Source: Nymphaea colorata
Lineage: Eukaryota > Streptophyta > Magnoliopsida > Nymphaeales > Nymphaeaceae
DNA length: 64,000 nucleotides
Reading direction: 5' to 3'
NCBI RefSeq assembly: GCF_008831285.2
Contig: NC_045138.2
Location: 12,538,571-12,602,570, forward strand
The notes beneath the pieces were generated by a model that worked only from the letters and a program-made list of their open reading frames with translations, searched no databases and was not told the origin of the DNA. Made by a program: the position numbers and the translations under genes. Positions 35,801-48,540 of the stretch are shown here, piece after piece. Position 1 is the stretch's first letter, and each line of letters starts with the position of its first letter.

Positions 35801-38600
35801 TAAATTGCGTTATGTAAAAGCTAAAAGTTTTTTGTGTGCCTCTAATTTTGTCACCTAAAATTTCATTCAATTCTATGTTGATTTGACCCCTCAATTTAAT
35901 GTTTTACCCGAACATGTTTTCTATAAGTTTCTGCAGAACTCTAGAGAGAGCAACATTTCTACTTGACTTTGCACATGTATTATTTTATCTATGGTTGTTC
36001 TTTTTGAGTGCTTTCAAGTTCTATATTTCTCTATTATGTCGTAAGTCTATGCCCAAATTTTATGCCAAAACTGAGTTTTCTACCCTTTTAAATAGGATCA
36101 CAAATTCAGATGTTTGCACAATTCAGTGCAAAAAGTAGTTTTTTAGCAACTTTGTCATTCTCTTATTTCAATGTTTGAATCTGTTTTTCAAATCTGATAA
36201 CTTTTGTAGATTCTCGGGTACTTAGGGAACCTATATGCCAAATTTTAGATCAAAATGAATTCTCTAGCTCTAATTTTTATTCATTTGAAATTCATGCAAA
36301 AACTGTCACAATGACTTGGTTTTTTCTGCAGAATTATTGTTTTTGGAGTTACTGAATTAATTTGTTGGATGCATAACTCTGTCATTTGGGGGTCTTGTGA
36401 TTTAAAGTTTTGTAGATTCTCTTATATCAAAAGATTATTTGGAACAAATTTCACGTTAACGCATGCAGATTTGATATATTTTTTTTATGCAGACAATGTT
36501 TGTGATTTAAACAGTTTTTTTGATTTTCTGTTTTCTATAGAAAACTGTCTAGGTGGATCTTCAGAGAGCCCAAGCCTCTATCTTTTTGTATAAAAAACTT
36601 TTTTCAAAAATTTCAATTGTGATTGAACGCTTGATATACCGAGAGTGTCTATAACAAGTTTTGTGATTATCAAATATCATTACATTAACTTTTGCACTTG
36701 GGCAACATGAACTTTGAAGTTGTTTTACAGTTCTCTAGTACTTAGCCAAATTTCAAAATTCGTATGCAAGTTGTTTCTGTAGCAATTCGGCATATGACTA
36801 ATTTTTTTATTTCTTACAATTTTTTGAATCTATCAAGTTCTTCTGATTCGCTGTTATGCAGAGAATCTACAATTTTTTAGTCAATCTAAGTTGTTTTGAT
36901 GTGTTTTGAGACATACAGAAGTCATGACAATAAAACTTTTCTACATAAAATATACTTTCTGCACTAATTTTCTTGCTTGATATCTTTGTGTAAAAAATAT
37001 GTTTTCTGGATTCATCACTTGAAACATATTATCAGATATGTGGAGATTATTCACCTAAACTTTCATGAAAATTCGAGATCATTTGCCTACTTTTTAAGAT
37101 TAATCAAATTGATTTCCAAGAATAAGTTGTAGTTTTTCTTGGACTTGGCCAAATTTCTGTTTTCCACCTAGTTCGGAAATTTCACCCGATTTTTGGTTTC
37201 TAATGAATTATTTCTATTTTTCTTTGTGGTAAAATCCAAATTAACATAGTTAATTAAATGAATAATCATTTAAGGTTCTAGAATAGGTTCGTTTAATTAA
37301 TTGCAATCATGCATCATTAAATATGCATCGTATTTCAAAACATTGCATTTGGATTTCAATAAATGAATTTAGGGTTAATTTCAACTTCAAAGCCATATCG
37401 TTTCAAAATATCATGTCATTCATGTACATATATTTGCTTTATTTTACTTTATTATAGTGCTTGTTTGTGTGCACTCTATGGTTGCTTTCATAACCCGTTC
37501 ATCTACTTTGAAAAATGCACATAGACTTAAGTTTCATATTAATCAAGCTAGGATCATCAACTATGTGCATGCGGAAATATCTTATGTATGTACTTGATGT
37601 AAGTTGATTATATGAAATGCAGTTTTCAAAATCATAATTTCAAAACATATTTTCAAATTGGCCTATTTCAAGCTCATTTTTCTAAAAAACTAAATTCATT
37701 CATGATTGAGATCATTAGTTAATCCTAAATAAAACCATAATCTTTTCTTAATATCTAACTAAGACTTGATATCGAGTCCACAAACATGTGTCTTCCTAAT
37801 GTATGATAAAAACCTTAGTCAATTTAAACCTAAACCCTAGTTAGATCCTCAGTTTGGTCAAATCTAAACCCCAGTTAGGTTGGACGTCTGGACCTTGGAG
37901 GAATTGGATCTAGATCTAATCATATTAGATTTAAATGTTGAATTTGAGATCAAATACAAGATCGAATTTGAATTTGACAAAGTTGATATGATTTGGACCA
38001 AAAAAATTGGATTATTCATCCCAAATCTTATGAGAATTGGATTATAGATTTGGGCTTCATATCAACATTTTTGGATTTGGATAAATCCTTAAAAGTGGAT
38101 CATTAAATTTCATTTTGGATTTGGATCATGACTTTGAATTAAAGATCATTTATGAATTGAATCAACCCTCAGTTAGGGTTCAAACTTAAACACATTGTAA
38201 AATGACCCCAAGTCCAAAGCATATATTTGGATCAATCATTGAATGTTTGGATCATCCTTAATCAATGAATTCAGAATTGAGCCTTGAATCAAAACCTATC
38301 TAGGCGCACAACTTATGTATAGAAGTCAAATCTCAAGTATGTATTGAATCTAGTTTTGTGTGTACTTATATTAGATCTAGGAATTAACCCTTGCACAGAT
38401 TTATGATGATATAGATAATAAACTATGTTACTCGTTCAAGTATTTTCAGTTCATGCTATCTAATTTCCAATGATTCACTTATCTTTCTAAAATCCTCCCA
38501 TTTCAAAATTCAGGACTCTCTCTTTGCGTTTAGGTTTGATGACAATCACATTTTATGACCTTAGTACTTAATCTAAACATTGATCTGATTACTCTTGTTA
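32880..38600. repeat. Inverted copy of the 12.6-19.2 kb repeat family
   Basis: Reverse-complement anchors line up in order with 15.6-19.2 kb: 36850 with 16045 (gattctctgcata), 34960-35300 with 16800-17090 (CT-rich block next to a ggtcgtccaa motif), 34230-34690 with 17600-17960 (Leu/Pro-poor, gggttcagtt-type text), 33290 with 18650 (tctgcaaatgttctaatg) and 33050 with 18870 (aaatgaccatttt). Identity is low and no coding domain is seen here. Ends are approximate. The 37.8-38.4 kb part is rich in gatctagatctaat and ggatttgga motifs like those at 17.6-17.8 kb. Confidence 0.55.
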
Positions 38601-41600
38601 AAAGGGCTAGGAATAGTCAGATCTTGTATCGATGAGTCGAGTCCTATCTCTCGTGGATTCTTGCAATGAGAATATGGTGGTGATTTAATACTTAATCTTT
38701 TCTTTTCATCACATATGAATGGTCATGATATGCAAAATTGTATTATTTTGCATGGTCAACACATAAAAAGGTGGTGTAAAGGGTAAAAAGTTGATACATG
38801 CCTTTTAGAAGCCCACCATCAAAATTTAATTTGAATCCACTCTCTCAATGTACTTGTTGAGTTTTGAAATATCCCCAGTACTTTATTTAAGTCGGTAAAT
38901 AGCAACCATGACAAGATTGAGTGTGTGGCCACAGACAAGTGTCCATACAACATATTTACTTTGCCTTAGGAGTTGTCAAAAATTTAGTGTTCACATGCAG
39001 AAAGTCGAAACATAAGGCTGGAGATAGCAAAAACATTAGAAACAAATTCATAGATCATGTAGAGAAGAGAAAGAAAATGACAAAACATGCCTAGAAAGCA
39101 AAATCACCAAGTAAAATAATAAGTTACGTCGAGGCTTGGAGTTAATCTACAACCATGGATTATGTAGAACAATGCCATTGCCACATAGCACTAAAACATT
39201 GTTGATAGTCAGCTTATGTAGGCTTTCCCCATGTCAAAGACCCAATTGTACCTGTAGTGGTTGCATGTTCATTTCTAGTAGATGATGAACTGGTGTATTT
39301 TGTTATTATATTTTGCACCCGTCAAACAAACATTGTATAGCAATTCAATTTTTATTTGAGCTTCAAGATCACATTTTGTGTAATGATCTGACATCATTGC
39401 TTAATGAAAATATAAGAAGTTCTAAAAATAAATCAGCATGTTGAAGGATGTAGCCACTTAACAATGACAATGAAATGATGATAAAATGTGAAAAACCAGC
39501 TGTCAACATGCTTTCAAATCTAAGATTTCAAATCTAGAGGCACCATTTCTCCAAACATAGATTTATTCACCATAAATGCTATTCGAATTTGAAGTGCAAA
39601 AAATCATGAACATTGAAGATTCCACCATGAAACAATTAAAAGTACAGCTAGTACAAACATGAAAAAATAAGTATCGTCAATTGCATTGCCTGACGCAGCA
39701 GCCATGCATTAAAAGCAACAAGTTATTCTTCATCAAATCCACTCAATACGTAGCTGCAAATTTGTGGCATGATCGGAAAATATCCAATTACAGCATCGTT
39801 GTGCATTACATTAATCAAAGGCACTAGCATAAACAAGTGCCCATGCGAACCAGAAAAGAGGAATAAATGTAACCACTAAATCAACTTCCTTTCAATATCT
39901 CTATTTCCTTCTTTTGTGTAACCATTAACATCAAACATCATGACAGGACTTGTTTTTTTCTTTTTTATGGCAAAGCATATAAAGTAGAAACTGCTCAAGA
40001 ACGTGGAATTCTAGAATGAACAATTGAAAGTGGTGGCTTCAAAAAACTTGAGAAGCAACTGGAACTTGTCAATTTCACACTTCACATGAGTCGTAATGCC
40101 CATCATTTTAGCTGGGTGTATAACAACCCTATAGATTGCTTTCATTAGGAAGTAAATAGGTTTTTATCATACAATTCCAAAAGCAAGACTTAATACTAAG
40201 GGTGCTAAACCACAAGTTTCTCTGAACGAGACATATTTGATCCCTATGGAGAAATGAAATTTGCAAGAGTACTAGCTAAGTGATATTACATAGAGGCTAG
40301 ACATATTTGTTGTTTCATAAAGATCCTCCTCTTATATGTTACTTTTTCTGCAAATATATCATTATCTAAAGCCTTATTCTACTTCATCAAGGTGCATGAT
40401 CTCGACATGGGCATCACAATGGTAAGCATTTTGGTAGATCATCAACCTCATTTGCTCTATCATTCAACTCATGATTCCTTGTTTAAACTCTGAAGAGCAT
40501 ATGCTTCTATACCAAAAAATAAATAGTAATATTTTAATATTGTCATTTACAACATACATGTAATCATTAAGAAATAAGAAAATGCATTCCCTAGATTGTA
40601 GCTCACATTTCATGCAGCAGAATCCATTTATCACCCTACATATGTGAAGTTTATAAACTTTTACATAAACTTATAATTGCAAAAATGACCTGAGTTTGTA
40701 AATTTGTCTATCAAAATGAAAATTTTCAAGGTGGACCAACTATACTCAAGTATCAGTTTAATGGGCCCATTTACCTAAATGGTTATTGCTTTTGATTACT
40801 CAGCCACATCTGTTAGCCTAGATTTTATGTAAAGAACAGGGGACAAATCTAATAATAGGGAGGCTGGTAGAAGGACCTTTCTAGAAGTCCACTCGATAGT
40901 TGCAAAGAAATTGGCTGCTAATAAACTGAAGATACATATGGTTATCATGCACCAATTCGTATATCAAGTGAAAGAAGTATGCGTCTCACTTTTAGTCATG
41001 TACACGTCTGAAATGTTGTCTCATGTACATGGTGTGATTAAATTTTTCATCAAGCATTTAAAATACCTAATAAACTCTTATATATTGTTCCAGAAAAGGA
41101 CTATTGCATATGATGACAATTTTATAAACCAATCAGACAAAATTGAGTTACATATATGAGTGTATTCTAGGACGCTTAATCACCAATTCCTTTGTTCCAC
41201 AGATCATAAATACCACGTTATGCAAAATTGTCATCACAATAAAGCCTATGGAAATGTGGATTGCACAAAATAGTTAATAGTCCTACTTATAGAAAATGTT
41301 GATATGCATTGGAGATATACTCTTGCATACTAAATAAGGGCTCCAAGAAATTTATCTAGATGAGTGGACTGCTTCAGAAGATTTATATTTGAAAAACATA
41401 GCAACTATAGCATAAGCAATTCATAAGACTTCAGTACACTTAATTAATGTCATACTATGGTTCAAGCTTCTACCTACAAAAAACTTGTGATATATCTAGA
41501 CCACAAACTGTTGTAGTTCATCTCATATAAACTAATTGACAAATGATGGGGATGTATTTAACATCTTGTAACTAATGCAGAGAAAAGAAGGATATACGTT

Positions 41601-43540
41601 TTGTGCATAAAACTTGCAATGCTTAGCTTCTCAATGAGTCCATCCTAGGGATAAATGAAGTTTTTTAGCTATAGTGGCCACTGCACTTCTGGAGTTTGTT
41701 ATGTTTTACCCACATAATTTTGATACATGCATAAACTGCCACATTTCAATGCTAATCAACATGACATTCAAGCACATTTGAATTACATGATTTTGATGAA
41801 GAACAATGATCATGTATATGGAAATAATTCTTAAATGCCCCTTTGTGGTGTCCGTGTGCATAGTAGAAATCTTCAAAATAGTCAAATCCTGTCCTCATGC
41901 TTTCTTGGATCAAGTTTGCAGACATGCAACTGATATACAAAAACAAAACCTAAGCAGAAAAAAGGATTTACATATGATTTCCTTAAACATAAAATACAAC
42001 ATAGAAACCATTTTCAGTGCTATTGGCAGAGAATACGATATATTGGATGAGATGAAGTTATCATTCCCTTATAATTTGATATTGAAAGAAAAGAAATGAA
42101 AAATATGGAGAAGTGGTGCAAAAGAATAATAACAGGAAGTTGTGTAAACATAATGGTTGAAACAAAGAGGATTAATAGCTTAAAAATAGACTGTCGTGCA
42201 TCTAGACAACATTTTTACTAAATGCACAAAATGGATTATTGTAATGCTTGTCACTCAAGTAGCATCAATATTGTATTTTTTAATGTCATTTGCAGCATAA
42301 ATGGATTTTTTTATCAAAATCCATAACAATCTTGTTCACTAACACATGATTATGTTTTCATTGCACATACATCGTACACTGAAGCAAATTTTGAAACAAC
42401 AAGAAATATCGTCCTATAATAATTCAATACTAGGTGCATGTGCCCATATTTGCACTATGCATTATTAATCTCGCATGCATCAGCCACCAAATTAGCTCAG
42501 TTCATTGAGATGATGACCATAATAGAACTAGAACAAAGCTAAGGCTCGAGCCCACAATACTACAAGTTTCGTGCAACTTTCAACATTGAAGGACCTCAGA
42601 TTGAACTCTCAAACCAACTATTTTGTTGAGGCTGTGAGCATAGATAATGAATCAATTAAGTTAATGAAGAAACCAACTTCATTGAGTTAACGATTCTGAT
42701 ATAAATTGAGCAGCTAATGAACCAAGATAAACATGTGGTCTTCGTGCTCTATTCTCCTACCTAAGTGAGTCAGCTCAAGTACATGTGGTTAAGTTATTGG
42801 ATTGAGCTAAAAGTGGGAGAAGAAATGAGTCAGGCATTGATGTACTCAGTTCAATTTTTGGACCCTACCTCAAGCTTTGCTTTGATCTAATGAGCAAAGC
42901 ACCAACACAAGACTTCTTCCAAGTGTGTTACACATCTAATGTGATAGTGACAAGTAAAAATGAGCTCCAACAATTGAATAATTCCATTACTATGAAGACA
43001 TTAGAGCAGGAGAGTAGCTTAGTCATCAGTCAAAGCAAAAAATGTACCAATTTTACTAAAAAAAAGAAAAGAAATTTTTCTAGGATTCTCACTAAAAACA
43101 GTTTTATCGTCTCAAATGAGAAGCAAAAAGCCTAACGGCTCTACGATTACTTGAACTTGCAGAAGGCAAACTGATAGTTGAAAGCAAATCTTCATGACAA
43201 CATGAACATAACATGAAACATAAATTAACTTTAGCAAAAAAATGAGGTTTTCATGTAAAAACCCAATAATTAGTTGAAAGCTAGTGAAATTATAAGCACA
43301 ACTTTGGTTTCCCCTTGAGCTTGTGGAAGTATGATACAGATCTCACTCGCACATTTTAAACATAAAAAAATCGAATCTCAAAGTTCAAAATAAGAGTTTA
43401 AAAACAATAAAAAAACATGCAATGAAGAGATATAAAGATATTTAGTGACAACAAGAGCATGGACCCCTAGATTGGCAAAGATAGCCCTGCTAGGAAAGAT
43501 GCAAGCAAGAGAAGTGCTCATGTAGAACAAAAGGCAATGC
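38600..43540. other. Non-coding right half of the large CACTA element
   Basis: Very AT-rich, with stops in all frames. The longest frames (40911-41159, 41806-42099, 42890-43135) have no family motif. I see no transposase remnant, so this is likely diverged element interior or further unrecognised insertions. Confidence 0.4.
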
Positions 43541-43737
43541 TATAATTTGACTGAGTCGTTATTAACAGGATCTTGGTCCTTCTGCCCAAGTTTTGATAGG
43601 AGAGAGACCCAAAACATTGTTTCTCCCCTTGTTTTGGTATCTGTCCTTCAACTTGCAAGGGTCTTAGCTTTTATCATGCAGATTTCAAACATGATCAAAG
43701 TGATTTTGATCAGGCAAGATGAGATCAAGATTGACAG

Positions 43738-43739
43738 AG

Positions 43740-43803
<64 letters not shown>
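43738..43803. repeat. (GA)n microsatellite
   Basis: About 32 GA units with a single AA interruption, followed by GGGTCAAGAT-type purine-rich repeats to about 43920. It yields an artefactual poly-Arg/Glu frame on the plus strand and poly-Ser/Leu on the minus. Confidence 0.95.
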
Positions 43804-43804
<1 letters not shown>

Positions 43805-44121
43805 CAAGATCAAGAGAGGAGGAGGGGTCAAGATTGAGAGAAGAGGAAGAGGACAGATGATCAACCGATCGAGATTGAGAGGGAGAGGGAAGAAAAGAGA
43901 AGGCAGGGGAAGAGACAGAAGTTGAGAAGGGCTAAAACTGGGGACCAATGATAGATTAAAAAAATTTCATATGCTTGGACCTTATAGGTGTGCGCAAGAC
44001 TTAGGAACTGTTCCCCTAACCAGTGTTGGGAACCCATTCCTAAATCCATTAATCGTTGTAGTGGTTGTTTAAGCATTTTATATGATTTGCTTTAATCTTA
44101 TCAAGTGGCAAGGCAATCATT

Positions 44122-44264
44122 GCAATTTTGGACTGCCTTTGTATGTGGAAGCAAAGCCTCTGATTTTGAGGTAGAAGATGAGTCCCAAAATGCAATGATG
44201 GACGTAATTGCAAAGCATGGAATAAAGAAGCTTGTCATGGATGCATCTAGTAGATCTTGCTAGA
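44122..44264 (+). pseudogene. USP-like exon remnant
   Basis: One frame reads GSKASDFEVEDESQNAMMDV and continues IAKHGIKKLVMDASS, then a stop at 44262-44264. The I-x(2)-H/Y-G-I-x-K-L-V-M-G/D-A-S/A motif is characteristic of the universal-stress-protein-like domain at the N terminus of plant U-box/receptor-like cytoplasmic kinases. The family has Gly where this copy has Asp after the LVM. The upstream and downstream exons are not evident. It begins about 60 bp beyond the right end of the large CACTA, so it may be a captured or stranded exon. Family assignment rests on this single motif. Confidence 0.45.
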
Positions 44265-44269
44265 AGCAA

Positions 44270-47112
44270 AAGGCTGGAACACTTTACTGCAGGTGATAGG
44301 CTGAAGGAAACAGAATCCCTCTATGCTCAAGGACATGTTATATATACTCTATCTTCAAAGAGTCTTCATATACCATAGAAACAACAAGCTTACTCAAATC
44401 TTGCGGATTTCACTGGGTATCTTTTGTATATGCATCAGTTGACCACATCATGTTTGACATCACATATACTCATTAGCATTTTCTTTGAACTAATGTTAGA
44501 TAAGTCTATTCATTTTAAGGTTGTAAGATTTTATTTTTTCTCTCTTTGATACGTAGAACAAGTTTCTTTCTATTACTTTTCTTTTGCTTCATAGATTGTT
44601 CTTGTTCCTATTTTTTCTATACAGCCCAACAGATCTGATTTAACTCATACGATTGTTGCACAAAAAGAATAATTATCAGGTACCTCCAGTTGTAGAATAT
44701 AAGACTTATTAGCTTTTTTATCCTTCTTATTTGTAGTAACAATTTCTTAATCTCCTACTCTTACTTGTGTGTAAGAAATAGCTAATGAAAATTATTTTGA
44801 ACTAAAATACTTTACATGATAATATTTTTCCTATGCTTGAAACACCATCTTTGGGATCTTCATATTGGTGAATCACATTGAGAATTCTAGAAACTGTTTC
44901 ATAAGGCTAGTTTTCTTACTTACAAATGACAAAAGCTTTAGTAGCTTCAGGAAGCATACTTTTGTCCTATGTACTACAAGTAAATGTTTGTGTTGAAATG
45001 CTTTCTAAATTATTATGTAGTTTACTATTAAACCATATAAATGTTATGGTAATCTAGTACTTAAGGATTTCAACATAGAAGATGCAACCAATGAATTAGG
45101 TGAGCCTTCAATTTTTTATTTCTTTACTTTCTTGATTTTGAATATTTCATGCCTTTTGTTTTTGAGTTATCAAGTTAAATTTCTTCCCTTTAGCTGGCGA
45201 TCATAATGGAACCATTTTCTAGTGACTTCATGTTTCATTCTCATTAGGCATTGTTTTTACATTCTAAGAAATTTATCGAATTGAAAGTATGCCATCTATT
45301 TTGAATTGCAGATTTTACTAATTGTGTAAAAATTCATCGTGCCTTTTGGCATAATTCAACAAGAAGTTGTATAATTTATCATCTTTCCATGGCATATTTA
45401 TTTGGGTCATTTAAGGATGATCACATTGATATAGTTAGGCAACTTTTATTACTTCAGCATGTTTCTCAAAATTCTTCTTCATATTGATCTTTTCCATTCA
45501 TATGACTTCAAAATGTTGTTGATAGCTGAAAAAGTTGTTCTTATAGTTCTTCTTCATAACAATGTTTGTGGAAATATGCTTTCGTTGTTGTCATTTGCTT
45601 CAAAAGCAATTTTTATCTTGTAATGGTTTCATGTTTGATTTCTTCTGTTACATTATTTGCTGGTTTGCTTTCATGATGAGCTTGGTGATGTGATTGTCTA
45701 CTTGAGTTTCTCCTCAGATTTGTTGCTTGCTTGTTTTTCTTTCTTTATGTTTGAAGTACTTGTTGGTGCTGCTAAATATGCATGACTAAGTCTATTTTCT
45801 TGAATTCTTTTCTTAAATGGTGTGAAAATTGTGACTTGTCAATCAGTGGATGTTGTTTAGAAATTTTTTAAATGAAGAAGCACAAACTCAAGAAATGATT
45901 CAGAAATATTACTCAATGTGATGAAAACCCTTAGTAACCATTGTATTTGTTCGCTTCAACCTTCCAAGTGCACCTGATGTGGTCTATGAAAGCTCAAAGC
46001 TTTAAAACAAAATTGTTTTTGTGGATGATATTTACATCCATAGAAGGTCTATGATGCTGCTCAATCTTTTATACAAATTCTTCTTGTTCTGCATTCCACA
46101 TCGAGGCAACCAACTTTTTGTAGATTGGTTGTGGTTAAGACATGTCAACTTGATTCAGCCAAAATTCCTTATCTAATTATCATCTTAGGTACTTAGTTCC
46201 ACCCCGTCGGTCGTATAAAGGGTTACTTCAATGTAATTGATTTGGTTGGGTTATGTAACAAGAGCTATTAGCATGATGCTTTGGTCCATAAGATGTGTGA
46301 GGCCAAAGTTGCAAGCCATGAGTAGATGCTTTCGAGCTGCTTTCATTGTAGTTGCTTCTTGTTCTTATCAGTGAATCACAACATAAATTAGTATTTCTTT
46401 TATAGATTTACTGCTCTCTCTCTATATTTTTCATATTTTTAAATTTTAACCTTGTTGAATATCTATTTTGAAGTATTTAACAGCACTTTTTCCCAAGTAG
46501 GTACGTACATTTACTGACATGGAAGAAGAGGAGGCTTTTGACCATTCATTTCTTCATTTCAGCTTGATCTGATTTCCAGGTTCTCTTTGTTGTGGAGGTT
46601 GGAGATAATTTTGCTTATATTGTCTCTAAAATTTGTGCTCATATTGTACACTATCATTTTGCTGACAATATGGAACACTGTTCAGAGGCTCATCTTTTGT
46701 CCTTGGTGAATTAAGTTTTTTTTTTTAATGAATTTTAGAGGTACTCTAAGTCTAAATGTAGATTAGGGGGCTTCTACATCTTACAATAACTTGATATTTT
46801 CAAAGCACTAATGAACTTCTATTCAGCAAGGCCTGAGAGGTCATGATTTATCATATTTATGTGCAGCCTGTTGCAGCTGGTGGAGTAGCGGATAAGGATT
46901 TATTTGTATACTTAATAATTTTGGATGAAAAGAACAATTAGCCCTTTAAAGAGGTTGCTTATGCACTTCTTGTAAACTCGATATCATATGTAATTTGGTT
47001 CAGTTTGTAGCAGGTCAGCACTGGTATTAAACATGTGTAATTTTAACTTATGTAAAAACATTATTTGGGATAATGAATATTAATTTTTTTATAATTATGC
47101 TCTCTCTCTCTA

Positions 47113-47170
<58 letters not shown>

Positions 47171-47430
47171 TGCCTAATATAAAATTATATACAGAAAGAA
47201 AGATGCCAAAATTTTATATATATACATATGCCTAATATATATATATATATATATATACAGACACACATGCATAGGCTCAATTTTAATGGTTTTCCTTGTT
47301 TTTAGCAATAGTTTTAGCCATCACTAACAATATGTTTTCTTGTTGTGATGTACATCTAACAAATTGTTGAAAATGTGTTAGCTTATTGGTAGTTATTGAA
47401 AATAAGTAGTTAATGAAAATAATTGTGTTG
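44270..47430. other. Unassigned AT-rich region
   Basis: No conserved motif was recognised across 3.1 kb. A compound repeat of CT, AT and CA units lies at about 47101-47260. It might include introns of the PIF/Harbinger transposon that follows, but no upstream transposase exons were found. Confidence 0.35.
47101..47260. repeat. Compound CT/AT/CA microsatellite
   Basis: CT units at 47101-47130, AT units to about 47152, then CA units to about 47170, followed after a gap by a second AT tract at 47236-47257 and an acacac tail. The TATATACACACAC junction occurs twice. Confidence 0.9.
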
Positions 47431-47434
47431 TGTA

Positions 47435-47749
47435 GGAAAATACTATCTTGCTGATGGTGATAGTGGATATCCAAACATTCTTGGCTTGCTATCTTTATAT
47501 CAAGCTCATCAGTGTCATCTATCTGAATTTAACACCTTGGGGGCATGATGTATTACAACTTTAGAGAAACTGTTAATCATCAACATTCATTGGTAAGATC
47601 AACAGTTGAATGAGCATTTGGATTATTAAAGAGCAGTTCTGTCTACTAAAAGTACAAATGCCATTTCCTTATTGCAAACAAGTGATCATGTGTTAACCAC
47701 TTGTGTTTTACGCAATTTTATTTTAGACCATAATCCTCATGCAGACTGT
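47435..47749 (+). pseudogene. PIF/Harbinger transposase (DDE_Tnp_4) remnant
   Basis: After an acceptor-like gttgtgtag the frame reads GKYYLADGDSGYPNILGLL, then HLSEFN, matching the family block G-K-Y-Y-L-V-D-x-G-Y-P and the following H-L-x-E-F. After frameshifts come RSTVE-stop-AFGLLKS, where the family has RN-x-(V/I)-E-R-x-F-G-x-L-K, and TCVLRNFILDHNP, matching the A-C-x-x-L-H-N-F-I helix. The second Asp and the final Glu of the DDE triad are visible; the first lies outside this fragment. The internal stop is TGA for the CGA Arg codon. It is dead. Confidence 0.8.
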
Positions 47750-48540
47750 TAAATCTTGATGAGAGTCTAGCTTATGATGTAACTGTGAGTACTTCTTTCT
47801 TAAGTTACCTTGAAAGTGCAACATAAACTGTTCAATGAGGTTCCAACAATGAGTTGTGCGCATTAATAACATCTTAGGTATTCATAGATCTTCGTAAGTG
47901 TGAGAAGGTGATGATACACTATTTTCTTGTGTGGTAGCCTGACACATTGTATTGTTCCTTTCGTTTTGTCGATGCTAAGCAGTTGTGATAAATTGCTAGT
48001 ACAACATTTGATCTTCCTATAAAGGGTAATTAATTGTTGCAAATAGGAAATCAACAATGAAGCCCAAAGAGAAGTATTATTTTGTATTTGAAGGCCCGAC
48101 AAGGGGAATATTACTTTGTTGAGAAGAATGTCATCCAGAAGTTTATCAATATCTAGGATTTTTTGTGGCTTTGTCATGATTTTTTAATATATTGTTCTAC
48201 TTTGACGTACTTCCAAGTTCTGTCATTTGTCATTGGCATTTGCACTTCCAAATTTTCAACATGAATCCAAACTTTTTATCGTCATAATAATGAATAGTAA
48301 GTTACTATCATGTACTTGATAAATACTATTAGCATTTCAAAGATGCTTGTAAGTTCAATTGCAAGGTCAGGATGAATTCTTATCAAACTGACAATGGGGA
48401 TGAATTTGGATTGAAGATCTCTTGTCAGTCTCAATTGATGAGTATCAGTCAATCCTCTACCAATTGTTCATGTTAAAAACAGATTTTTATGACAACAAAA
48501 AAGGGGGATCCAGGTCTTTATGACAGCTTCATGGCCAACC
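47750..48540. other. Unassigned sequence
   Basis: AT-rich; a minus-strand frame at 48177-47863 (104 codons) shows no family motif. No transposon end recognised. Confidence 0.3.

Larger units (their letters stand above)
31770..44063. mobile_element. Large CACTA (En/Spm-type) transposon, 12.3 kb
   Basis: The left terminus is CACAACAACAAATAAGC and the right, inverted, is CACTACAACGATTAATGG; 12 of the first 15 positions agree, and the left CACTA has become CACAA. The flanks are gtt (31767-31769) and gtt (44064-44066), the 3-bp duplication CACTA elements leave. The first 300 bp is dense in AGGAAYGGT/ACCNTTCCT motifs (near 31798, 31850, 31915, 31938, 31998, 32010), and related motifs occur in the last 80 bp (near 44007, 44035). 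I could not find TNP2-type transposase motifs. About 5.7 kb in the middle (32.9-38.6 kb) is another repeat, present inverted at 15.6-19.2 kb, so it was probably inserted into the CACTA. Confidence 0.65.

Noticed and set aside
43738-43803. Regular short repeat considered as an array
   Set aside because: A simple GA microsatellite with no spacers; not CRISPR-like.
43547-43948. Arg/Glu-rich and Ser/Leu-rich frames on both strands
   Set aside because: Translation of the GA microsatellite.
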